Shown here one piece after another: positions 1 through 10,310 of a DNA stretch of 64,000 nucleotides. The notes under the pieces are model-generated. The model did no database searches and had not been told where the DNA came from. It saw only the letters and a program-made list of their open reading frames with translations. The translations under genes and the position numbers were made by a program. Location of the stretch: NCBI RefSeq assembly GCF_000208865.1, contig NC_018389.1, positions 868,001-932,000 on the forward strand, read 5' to 3'. The stretch's first letter is position 1. Every line of letters begins with the position of its first letter. The DNA comes from Neospora caninum Liverpool. Lineage: Eukaryota; Apicomplexa; Conoidasida; Eucoccidiorida; Sarcocystidae.

Positions 1-2494
1 CGGCACGCGTCTCGGATTCCACCGTATTCGCATTGAGAGGTCGAGACAGCGTCTCCGTCGACCAGGCGAATTCGGCAGGAGCGACCGCAGCGGCTACGGC
101 CGAGAAGGCGGCGGGAGTGGACCTGCCTACGGGCCTCCACGCAGGTGAGTTTTACGACGGCGATTCTCTGAAAAGACGAGCCGTCCATGAGCGTTACAAC
201 ACCGGCGCGACGCGCTCGCGTGGTTCCAGACCTTCCCTGTGCCGAGGGACTCGGCACAGGGAACGTCGCGTGCGGGGAATGCACTCTGTGGTGACGTTTC
301 CCTTAGGCAAGAGCGTCTCTGAGAGAGACACCCGCAACGCCTTTTTGTCGCTTTTTCGTTCCTTGCCGCGTTTCGGCTTTCCCTGCCCTCTGAAACGCCA
401 AGAGCGCTCAAACGAGCTGCGACGCTCCAACCCCGTTTTCGTGCACGCCGGCGCGCGCCCCGTGTCTCCGCTCGTGTCTCGTTTTTTCTGGGTCTTTTTT
501 CGCGTGTTGCCGACTGCCCGAGCGCCGCTCAGCCTCGGTGGTTAGGATGCGGCTAACCACGGTAGCCCTCTCGGCGTCTTCTTTCTTCTCGTCCGCGTTT
601 CGAGAGGTATTGCAGTTGAGGTCGAGCCTTTGGCGGTGAACACTAGCCAGTCTCCCCTTCTCTGCGCAGGACGAGCGGCGCCACGCGTAGTCACGAGGGT
701 GGCCTGGGCACTGCAAGCTCCGCCCGTGCTCGTTTCGTCTGGGACGCCGCGCAGGGGCGACTTGCCGCAAATCCGCGAAATCGCTCGGCGCACGATCCTT
801 GGGGGCCTGCGCGGTGACAGCTGAGAGTCAGGAGGGCGGCGGGGGCATCAGTTGCCGAAAAAACGGTCCAAGGATGAGGGTGCATGCATGCGTCCCTCGG
901 CGCACTGTATGATCTGTACGTGAAGTGCTCCCTACCCGTGTCAACACGCCAAATCCAATCGCATTTACAGAACTATGCCTATATATGCATATGTTTATAT
1001 GTATATAATATGTATATATAAGAGCATGTTGTGTTTTGAGGGTCCGGCAGGCGTGAAGAGTGCTCTGAAATGTGAGTGGCGTTTGAGTCCTCGGATGGTG
1101 ACCTGCAGACGGAGCGTTTCGGCGTGGCGAGGAAAGGGCTGTGAGAGGTAGCAGGGCGCCGCGCTGCAAACAGGATAGAGTGCGTTGCGTTGCGGCGAAA
1201 GTAGACGAGGATCTGTCTTCTCGGCGCGAGAGCGAGAGTCCGGGCAAAGCGAAAGAGGCGCGGCAGCGTGCGAGGTGGCAGTGAGTGGCCACGAGGAAGG
1301 GAGAAAAAAGGAGCAAAAAAGCGAAAAGAGGAACGGAAACCGCCAGGCGCAACGTGTGAGACGTGGACGCAACGGCATGGACCCTGGAGAGAGGCGCATG
1401 CAGCGGCGCGTGCGTCTTTGTGGCTATGAGGGCGGGCGAGGCGCGCGACACTGGCGTGAGTGACTGAGGGAAGCGACGCCGGACACAGAGGGAAACACAC
1501 GCCTTTTTGGGTGACACCGGCGCTTCTGAGGGGGAGACACATGTCTCCTTTAGGGAGACGCACGGCCCTTCAGTGAGTAGAGAGCAGAGTCGGCGAGAAG
1601 CTGTTCGGTGTGAAGGCGAGATCAGCAGACGAGCTGAGAAGGAAGCGAAGGCGTCGGCGCGTTCCAAGTTCAAAAGCGGATTAGCAGAGAGGAATGGGCA
1701 GCGCGTGTGTGCCTTTTTGGAGGGCCTCGAAAAGCGGGGGAGGGACAGAAAAAAGCAGAGAAGGAAAAGAGGCGACTCGTCGCCCCCGAGAGACTTGCCT
1801 TTTTTTAAACAAAACGGGGCCCGAAAGGGCTGGGCCAGCGACGGTTTCCACGGAACACGCCAAAATGCAAAGGCGCCCGTTCTAGACTCACTGCGACCAA
1901 GGATCAGGGTCTCCAAAGAAGAGGCTGTCCCGCAGTGTGTGCCGCCGGGAGAGACGAGCCTCTGCCCGTTCTATGTCCTTGTCGTGCATGCGTTCTTCGT
2001 GTGCTGTCTCTTCGCCCCCACCCCCTCGCGCGTCGCTCTCTGTGGCCTTTTTCTTCGCTCCCAGATTAACCTCTTCGTCGGTCTTCTGACTTCGTCTTTT
2101 CTCCCTTTCTCCACCTCTCTTCCCGTCTCGTTCTTTGTCCGCGCTTCGCTGTGGGAATTTGCTTTTTGCGGTGACAACGCACAGGCGCGAAGGCGCATGC
2201 AAGAACGCTTTTTGGTCGCTTTGTGCCCAGGTCGGAGTTCCGCGTGCGCGTCTACGGCCTGCCTCCCACGGCGAGCTGGCAAGACTTGAAAGACCACATG
2301 CGTCGCGCTGGAGATGTCGGATACGCGAACATCGACGGAGGCGTAAGATGAGAACAACCTCGCCCCGATGGAAACGCTTTCCCGGAGGGACAGACAGACA
2401 CACGCAGCTTCGAGATCACATCCAAGGGCCCATGCAAATTACTCTCATCATGCACGCTTGTATTCCTGCTGACAAGCATGCTTGCATGCATGGC

Positions 2495-2526
<32 letters not shown>

Positions 2527-4168
2527 TCCAGTGCTTTGTCTATCTGTCTTTTGCTCGCCTGTCTTTCGCTTCTCCTCATTGTCGGCGCCGCCCTTCGCGT
2601 TCGTCTCTCTGTTTTTGCGTCCAGGTGGGCGTTGTGGAATATTCGAATGGATCAGACATGGACTATGCCCTCCGCAAGCTCCACGGCAGCGTCTTTAGAA
2701 ACATATTCCACACGGCGAAAATCCGAGTGGAGAGAGACGTAAGTTGTAGCCTTCGGAGGCCAGGTGTGGGCTCTCTGTGTGCAGCGACACTCAGCGTCGA
2801 CCGGTTCCGGCTTCTGGTTGACGACGCGTCCTGTTTGCCTTTTTGTCTTCTCTTTTCAGAGTGGCGACGATTACCACTCTCGACGACGCCCGAGCGTGGG
2901 GCGCGAACGCGACAGGCAAGGCAACAAACAGCGTTGTAGTCGCCGACTTTGAGGCGGTGCACTAACACGCACGCAGAGGGAGATACAGTTAAACGACAGA
3001 AACCTGTGCGGGTTTGAAGGCAGGTGGCGAGCGCCAGAGAATCCCAAAGGTTAAAATGTCCCCGGGCAAAGAGAACTGTGGAGGAGCGAAGAACGTGAAC
3101 CTTCGCCTGAAACGCGAGAGGGTAGTTGAGAAGGTCGAGCAGCAGGATGAGAACTTCGGACGCTGCATGCGACAACTGCCTCTTTAGCGTATTTTTTCCA
3201 TGTTTTCTTCCTTCTCGTTCCCCTGGAGACCTCCACGGTGTCCTCACTTTGCTTCGCTTGTCTCGCGCAGCGCGTCATTCGTTTGAAACGAAGTTTTTCA
3301 GGGTCTCACAAGGGTGTTCTCTCCTCGCGAGGATGTTCGCGAAAGTTAGGGATCTTGGCTTCTGCGTGCGCCTCCTTGTTCTCATTTTAGGTCGCGGCGC
3401 CGCAGTCGGTCTCGTGGCCGGGGTGGCTCACAGTCTGCAGGGGACTATTCGTCTCCGGAGCGCCGCGGCGAGGACGCGGAGCGCGAGCGTCGGAGACGCC
3501 GAGGCGAAGGCCACGAAGATGACGAGGGACACGGTCGGCGGTCTCGGAGCAAGAGTCCGGGCGCGCGCCGACGCCGCAAGAGTGGCGAAGGCAGCGATCG
3601 CGAGCGTGAAGAGAAGCGAAGACGCGACGACGCAGGCTGCTCCGACGAAGAGCGAGCGAGGTCGCCGGACGGAGACCGAATTCCTCGCGAGGAGAGGGCG
3701 AAGGACCGGGAAGGCGAAGACGGGAGGAGACAGAGGAGCGTCAGCAGAAGCTGCAGCCGAGACTCGAGGCGCGCATCTTTGCCTCGCGACGCGTATGGGA
3801 AGGAAGATGAGGAGGAACATGAGGAGAGAAAAGGTGATGGGAGGCGAGACGGTCGCGGAAGGTCGTCTTCCCGCTCGCCTTCCGAGGCCCGCAGCCGGGG
3901 CCAGAAACGCGAACGCGAAGACGAGAGAGAGGACGATCGGCGCAGAGGCCGAGGCGAAGACGAAGAGGAGACGCACCGAAACGGACGAGACAGAGAGGAA
4001 AGATTCGAAGAGCGCGAGGCGCGCCGAGACCGAGACGGCGACGACCGGGAGGACAAGGACGGACGCCGCCGGAGCTTCGAAGACCGAGAAAGCACGCGGC
4101 GCGGAAGGAGAGAAGACGACGCGAGATACTCAGTCGACCGCGGAGACAGAGACCGGGACGAAGCGTGA
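1..4168 (+). CDS. SR-type splicing factor, SF2/ASF (SRSF1)-like, 5'-partial
   Basis: Exons read as <2-144, 2231-2342, 2625-2738, 2860-2915 and 3391-4168 (TGA), giving about 400 visible residues; the start codon and most of RRM1 lie outside the window. Exon 1 holds the end of RRM1 and a Gly/Arg linker ending YGPPRR, which precedes RRM2 in the SRSF1 family. Exon 2 begins RRM2 and carries the SR-family hallmark SWQDLKDHM (2274-2300). Exon 3 completes RRM2 ([19 protein letters not shown]). Exons 4-5 form a long RS/RE/RD-rich tail. All junction phases agree. The last intron (2916-3390) must use a GC donor (GACAG|GCAAGG) to keep phase. From family knowledge, such proteins bind exonic enhancers in the nucleus and recruit U1 and U2AF through the phosphorylated RS domain. 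The tail is longer and more acidic than in human SRSF1. Family assignment is firm; which parasite SR paralogue it is remains open. Confidence 0.92.
145..2230 (+). other. Long intron 1 of the SF2-like gene
   Basis: The intron has a GTGAGT donor at 145 and a TTGTGCCCAG acceptor ending at 2230. Exon ends join in phase to rebuild the RRM1-RRM2 linker exactly, so no coding exon is required between them. It holds two overlapping TGCATGC motifs (881-891) and an AT-rich tract with TATATA runs (975-1022). A 362-codon open frame on the minus strand (828-1916) is rich in Ser/Cys/Leu and has no domain I recognise; I treat it as chance. Confidence 0.7.
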
Positions 4169-6629
4169 ATGGAGGAAGAGAATTGGAGAGAGAGCCGCAG
4201 AGACAGGGCAAGCGCGCCAGCAGGCCGGGGGCCGAACCCATGACCCTGGAGAAACGACCAGGCGGGCAAGAAAGACAGACGCGGAACGCACAGGCTCCAG
4301 AACCAACGAGGAGTCCAGGCTGCAGATGGTGAGACAGTCCGAGAGAAAGCGCGTCTCTCCTCGGGACTTGCTTCTCTCTCAAATGTCTCCGCCCCTCTGA
4401 CAAGGCGCGCGTTTTCGACCGGCGTTCGCGAGATCGTTGAGGAATGAGAAAGCGCCAGGGGGAGCGGGCGAAGGGAGAGGGGCAGCTGGAAGGCTGTCTC
4501 AGGTGTGTGCGACCGGTTGGCTTGCAAAGGAGAAAAAACGCGGAGGGCCTCTCAGCGCTCTTTTCTCTCGCTATTGCCTTCGCATGTGCTACCGCGTCGT
4601 CACGCCCAGAGGAACAAATCGAGCTGGTGCGTCTGTTCCACAGACGCAGGCGCGGCAAGCAAAAACAGCGAGACGTCGTTTGTGGTTGCCTGCGTCGTTG
4701 CAGGCTCAACAACTTGTGCCGAAGAGAGGAGGAAAGCGCGAGTGGCATGTGGAGTGGCATGCGTGTCTCTGACGCTGTCTCCCCGTCATTTCTTTGCGAC
4801 TCGTCAGCTTTTCACGTTTCGTCCAGCTCCTCGAGTCGCGTTCGTGTTTCGGACAGCGACACGGCGTGCGCAAACGGCTACCAGTCGTGTTTTCTTTCTA
4901 CTCACAAGCGCCTGTAGCTGGGTGCCGCCGCAGATATGGATGTAGCGAACCACGTGACTCTTCATTTATCAGGGTGTATCGGCGATTATGTGTCAACGTA
5001 AACTTTCTGAATTCATACATGTATGTTCTTCGTACAGTTTGTATCGTTGTTGCATGCGTATGCGTACCACACGCGTCCCCACCTTTTTGGATCTGTCCAC
5101 GTCTCCATTGTAGGACTTCGTATTCACTCTACGTCCATAGTTTTGTATTTGTGTTTGTCTTTGGTAGATAGTTACAGGGTGGCAGATGGTGATTTTCCGA
5201 TTGCATGCGATCGTAAACGTGGATGCGCGAGACGAGGAAGGGAACCGAGATGCTTTTTCCTGCGGTTTCTGCGGTGGGAAACTGGCAGGAGAAGAATGAA
5301 ACCGTTTTAGTGTACTTGGACAACCAGCGAGGTGGGCGACAAAGCTGTGCGATCCCCTGTGCTGTTTTCGTTTCTGCGAGAGGGTGTGTCAAAAAGGGAG
5401 GCTGCGTCCGTGCATCGTGGACGCATGCTCCTTCACTCTCTCTCGCTCTCTTGAGAGTGTCACCAGACCTAGGTTATGCATGCGTCTCTCACATGTCGTG
5501 TTTCCCGGATCTGCGTCTTCTCTCGTCTGTGCATTCCATCTGCCTTTGTGAATTCTCGCCTCCCCTCTCTTGTGAGGGGCCTCACCACAATGGAGGGGCA
5601 TCAGGCGTCTCCTCCTGTCTTTCCTCGGGTTTTCCCAGGCTTCACCACTCGCATCTCTGTGTGTACGCTGACCTCTCCGCACCTCTCGCCGCGTTTTCTC
5701 TCTTCGCCTTGGGCTCGGGAGAACACGCGCAACTGCCGGGACGCGACTGCGCCGGCGAGGCGTTTGCGGCAGAGTCACGGATGTGGCTGTGCTCATCGGA
5801 TTTATTATCCGTCCGAACATGAAACGCCTTACAAGCTAAAATGAGACAGAAAGCACCGACGCTGCGGTCATCTTTTGTCCTGTATCTCTCTCGCCTCACG
5901 GCGCCACAAACATACGCTTTTCCTTCCACGTCGAACCAGATACTATATATGAAGAGGTAAACATGTAGTTACATGTTTCCGGCAGCGATGCAAGTGGTGT
6001 AAACAGCTGGGAAAGTGGGCGTCATCTCTGAGGGACTATCGTGCGCGTGTAGAGAGAGGAGGAGGAGTGAAACAGAGAATCAGAAACGTGAACATCTCAG
6101 CGTCCAGATGTAAAATCAGGCGTCTACGGCTACGGTGAGGAGAGCAGTGAGAATGGCGGTTTCGCCTGTTGCAGAACGCCCAGGTTTGCCACCTTGTGCA
6201 AGGGGTTTTTTGACGGCGAAAAGAGAGACAGGTTTTCGTCTTGAAGGACATGGAACCTCTTTCGTAGGGAATTTTTTCATTCGATTGACAAGTCGATTCA
6301 AAACCACGACGCCCTGTAGCCTCCGCCTGCGGAAAGTGAAGTGTAGATGCGGGATCGTTGACGATAACACGCGGCACAGTTAAAAAGGCGTGACACTCAC
6401 AATCCGCCAAGAAATATATATACATATATTTGTGGAACAGGGGAAATCCTGTCTTTTGTTAGAGAAACCGTCGAGACGGAAAACGGGAGACACACGTGTG
6501 ATGCCGATGACGTAGCCTCGCAGCCAAAGACTCCGAAGCGCCTCTCTTGCTTGCATGAGACAGGACTGTGGCAAGGCGAAGAAAGAGTCGTATAGTGACC
6601 GAGCGCTGATAGAGAGAAACGCGGCACAC

Positions 6630-6670
<41 letters not shown>

Positions 6671-7596
6671 TAAGTGAGTACAATTAAAACACAAATACGT
6701 GCACGTGTGTATATGTAGATATTTTTACAATGCAGCTGTGTCCAAAGTTAGGCGTTTTGGTTGTCTCGATCTCTACAGCGCACAATTCTCGAAATGGCCT
6801 GCAGACGTTCGTGCCGCTAACAGAAACCGCATGCGTTTGACAAGGCGCGGAAAAGGAAAAGCAAGAAACACTTCTTTGCAACGATTGTATTTCGGCCAAG
6901 TAGGTACATGATGGGAACCCGGCGCGGATGTCGTTTCTTCCTCAAGTGGACGGACAGTAAATACAAGAGCTTTGCGTTGTCTGTCGCAAGAACAAAAGTG
7001 AAGCTGTCTGTGGTGTCATGGCTAACGTGGTAGATTTCAGGCTGGACTCAGAGAACCAGAAACCAAACTGAGATCTTAAGAGTTGTGGAGCGCGACAGAA
7101 GCAGCCCCACTGGGAGGGAAAAAGCATAATTGCGGGTAGATTTACTGATAAAAAGATTGAGTGAAAGAGACGACACCCAAAAGAAACATCGAAAAAGAAG
7201 CGTCAAATACACATGCGTACGTGCGTACATGTGGAGAGAGATACGCGAGTGAAAACGTAACATATGTATATACATAAAGCGATGCGTACATGAATCTATT
7301 TATATACCCATATGCATATATGGGGTATCAAGAGAAACGTGGAGAGATAACCGGATAAACGTTTCCTGTTTGTTCCAGCCGTTGAGGACCGATAGGGGCG
7401 CAGGAACTGTCGATTCTTCGCTTTTCGTCTAGTCCCGCTGTGGCTGGTGGATGCCGAACTGCCGAAAATGATGGGAGCGCAGAGACACCGCAAAGAACTG
7501 AAGGTCGCTCGAGAGACTCAGATTGTTTGGAAAACCGCGAGGAAGCACAACTTGTCTGCGCACGCCTCTCGTGTCCTCCGCCACAAAAGCCCTTAC
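4169..7596. other. Intergenic region, no gene assigned
   Basis: This includes the SF2-like 3' UTR from 4169. Only short overlapping open frames occur on both strands, none with a domain or a consistent splice structure. It contains a (TA)n run at about 6632-6667, smaller TATATA tracts near 5941 and 6414-6430, and AT-rich stretches around 7260-7325. Confidence 0.5.
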
Positions 7597-8415
7597 TCAG
7601 CGCACGTCTCCTGAGTTCTGGGGCAGAGAGGGTGCAAGGTTTTCCAGGCTCGGCGCAGCGCCCTCTTTCTGTCCTTCGCCCTGAAGACCGGCTGTTTCTA
7701 AACAGACGGACGAGGCCTCTGGAGACAAGGAGCCCTGGCCGACGGGGCCCGTAGACTCCGCCTGGGAGACGGGGACGGGGCTGGGACCCGTCGTGTTCGC
7801 GGGAAGTTCTTTCTTCACCTTCTCTGTCGCCTGTGCCGCTGTGAGAGGCGGCCGGGATCCCTCCGTTTCGGACTCGCTAGCGCCCGGGACGGAGACGCAG
7901 GCGGCTGCGGCGTTCAGAGACGCGGCGAGGCTCTTCAGCGCCACTACACTGCTTTGTCTCTTGCTTTTCTGCAGAGTGTCTGCCTCTCCAGGCAACGAGG
8001 AGGCAGACGAGCAGGCGAAGACAGGCCGCGATGAAGAGGGTGGGGAGAGCACGCACTCTGCAGAAGCAGTGAGGCAGTGACCGCCCGCTGCTCCGTTCGA
8101 AGGAAGCTCAGCACTCGACGCGGCGGAGGCGCAAGGAACAAATGGAGAGACGGGGGAAGTGCACGAAGAAGGCTGGGGCCCGAGCGACGGAACGAAGCAC
8201 GAGAAAGGGAAGCAGGCCTCTACGCAGTTCGCTCTGTCGCTGGGAAGGGTAGAAGGAGAAAGTGGAGAGAACAGCGTCGACAGCGCGACGTGACCTAAGA
8301 GGGCTGAACACCAGAACCCCACACAGAGAGGCCAGAGGGGGAAAGTGGACAACATGTCAAACGAAACGCTCGAACGTTGATCTTGCACGCGCGGCTGCAG
8401 GACACGCCTCGCCAT
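7597..8415 (-). CDS. Possible small gene, hydrophobic N-terminus, unrecognised
   Basis: This is an uninterrupted 272-codon frame with a true ATG at 8413-8415 and a stop at 7597. A hydrophobic segment lies at about residues 22-50 (includes FPLWPLCVGFWCSALLGHVAL), compatible with a signal anchor or one membrane span. The rest is Ser/Ala/Pro-rich and turns polar and Glu-rich toward the C-terminus. I recognise no domain. It starts 93 bases after the stop of the next gene upstream on the same strand. Two internal sites look like acceptors (CTTCCCAG before about 8250 and TCTGCAG before about 7970). The frame could therefore be part of a spliced gene, or a 3' UTR that happens to be open. Confidence 0.35.
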   Translation of the reverse strand: MARRVLQPRVQDQRSSVSFDMLSTFPLWPLCVGFWCSALLGHVALSTLFSPLSPSTLPSDRANCVEACFPFSCFVPSLGPQPSSCTSPVSPFVPCASAASSAELPSNGAAGGHCLTASAECVLSPPSSSRPVFACSSASSLPGEADTLQKSKRQSSVVALKSLAASLNAAAACVSVPGASESETEGSRPPLTAAQATEKVKKELPANTTGPSPVPVSQAESTGPVGQGSLSPEASSVCLETAGLQGEGQKEGAAPSLENLAPSLPQNSGDVR

Positions 8416-8507
8416 TCTCCGGGCGTCAGGTTTAATCGCGCGTCAGCCGAACAAAAACCGCGGAAGGGATCACACGAGCGCGCCTCGGGGGGCTCTGCCG
8501 AGGATCC

Positions 8508-9604
8508 CTATGAGTTAAGGAAACGCACATGCCTTGGACAGTCTGTGGCAGTTGCGGCGCACCGTGCAGAAATTTCAGAGCCTGGGCACGAGGATGTACG
8601 AGCCTCGCGCTCCGCACTGTACTCCTATTAAGGCGTGTGTGTGTTTGTGTATATAGACATAGATACGTGTGAGCAGAGATAGCACTATTTACCTAGATCT
8701 GTCTCTATATCCGTACCTCTATGTGTCGCTCCAGATCGCTCTGTCTAGACCCATCTAATGCCTATCACTACATTTGTAGATAGATGTTTGTATGCGTTTT
8801 CTGCGTCTGTGTTGGGATGTCCTACGCATGCCAAAACGGGAGATGCGAGTTCCTCTTCAAGTGGCGATGAAGCAGTCGCAGGAACGTTGTGCATTTGCAT
8901 GTGGCCACCGTGGCGCTACAGATGGATATCGACAGATACAGAGATGTGGAGACCGAGCGACACATGCGCACACCCGTATGCCTTCGGGCGCTATCGCGAC
9001 GCGGGCACCCTCTACCAAGCGCGCTCGAACAGCCCTCGGTTTCCCGCTCGAGACAAATCACCGAGCGGGCGCCTGATTCCCTTTTCTTTGGGCCCGTACC
9101 TTTGCACGTGGACTGCCGGTGGGTGTGGAGTTCGCGCATCGCCTCCAGCTCAGCGAATGTCATTTGAATGCTGAACACAAGTGGCGAGAAGAAAGGCGGA
9201 GCCGCCAGGGGCGCGTTCGCACATGCGGTGCACAGAAAAGAGGCGAGCCGGAAGACGCCGCAGGCCAGCAGAGAACACTGCAGAGCACAGAGACAGAACC
9301 GCGAGAGTCGGTAGGCGAGGTAGGAGAGGCGATGTAGCCGGAGCGAAAGCGCCGTGGCGCCGTGTGTGTCTTGCGGAGACGGTATGAAGGCCCCTGACAT
9401 CTCTGCATGAAACTTCCTTTCGCATGGAAACGGACGAACCTTAGTCGGCTCCACTTGCAAGGACTGCGTCTCTTGAGACGACTGAGAATCGCCTCGTAGT
9501 TCCGAAGGTGCGCGACTCTGGTCGCCGAGCTGAGAAAGGCGAAATGATCTCGGTACGCTTGCAGCAGCTCCGGGCGCAGCCCCTCGACAGCTTCGTGGAG
9601 GAAA
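8508..9604 (-). CDS. Small three-exon (or more) protein, 5' end unresolved
   Basis: Three exons join in phase on the minus strand: 9604-9440, 9170-9100 and 8581-8508 (TAG), about 102 residues. The first exon reads FLHEAVEGLRPELLQAYRDH and ends at an unusual GTTCGT donor. The second includes MTFAELEAMRELHTHRQ. The third is Cys-containing and ends FLNS. Acceptors are GTGTGACCAG, CTTGTGTTCAG and CTCGTGCCCAG. Exon 1 enters in mid-codon, so a start exon must lie upstream, probably in 9605-10310. The frame continuing above 9604 has no ATG before a stop, only TTG. The soluble, helical, basic composition would fit a small organellar or complex subunit, but I do not recognise the family. Confidence 0.55.
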
Positions 9605-10310
9605 CTGGTCACACGCAGAAAACAAAAAGAGAATCGGGGAGCCTGGGGGCTATGACCGACACAAGGTTGAACCGGCAACAGGAAAGGACGAGTCAGAAGA
9701 TTCCGCAGAGACAACCGGGTGCGTCGTTTGAGAGAGAAAGACTGAGGTCGCGGGCAAACGTAAATCTGAGCCCTATAGCCTCCTATTTAATGGCAGACTC
9801 TCCTGGTACGTTAAAGGCTGAGATACATAAAAGGGGCGTAACCGAAGTGGAATCACTTTAACGCCGTAGGGTGCTCAGCATCTAACGAGGTAGTAGGTGT
9901 GAAGAACGTGCGCAGTCTCAGAACTGGCCACGCCCAGACGTGCGCAAAGTTGTGGGTCTGAAAAAACCGGCAGCAACCGAGATAGCTCAGCGACAAGAAA
10001 AGACGAAAGACGCACGACCGGCGCCCGCGCACGCGCCGGAGAAAGACCGCGACAAAGGAAGAAGCAACTCCGACACAGCGCCTCGAGGTGGTGGGGCGTT
10101 CCCTGGTTTTAGGACGACCTTCTCGGTGCGGCGCGCCGAACTCTCCGCGGGTCGACATGCCCGGTTGTCCTCAGAGGAACGTCGCCTACTGCAGCTCGCG
10201 AATGGCGACGCGGTAGAGCAGCGAAATAGGACGCGCGGAGATGAGGCAGAAAACAGGGATAAGGCAGGACGAACAAAGACACTGGCACAGGGCGACAGCG
10301 GGTGCACTCA
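9605..10310 (-). other. Probable 5' region of the small three-exon gene
   Basis: It lies between the first certain exon of the small gene and the stop of the 1,205-aa gene. One minus-strand frame from a true ATG at 10158 (MSTRGEFGAPHREGR) runs to 9853. A good acceptor (CGGTTTTTTCAG, about 9961-9972) lies inside it. I could not connect it in phase to the exon at 9604, so no start exon is called. Confidence 0.3.

Noticed and set aside
828..1916. 362-codon open frame on the minus strand in intron 1 of the SF2-like gene
   Set aside because: It has Ser/Cys/Leu/Arg low complexity, no domain and no splice structure. The plus-strand splice phase needs this stretch removed.
3445..4527. 360-codon Ser/Arg-rich frame on the minus strand opposite the RS domain
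   Set aside because: Arg/Glu/Asp repeat codons on the plus strand automatically read as Ser/Leu/Arg without stops on the other strand. The plus strand has the RRMs and the phase-matched exons.
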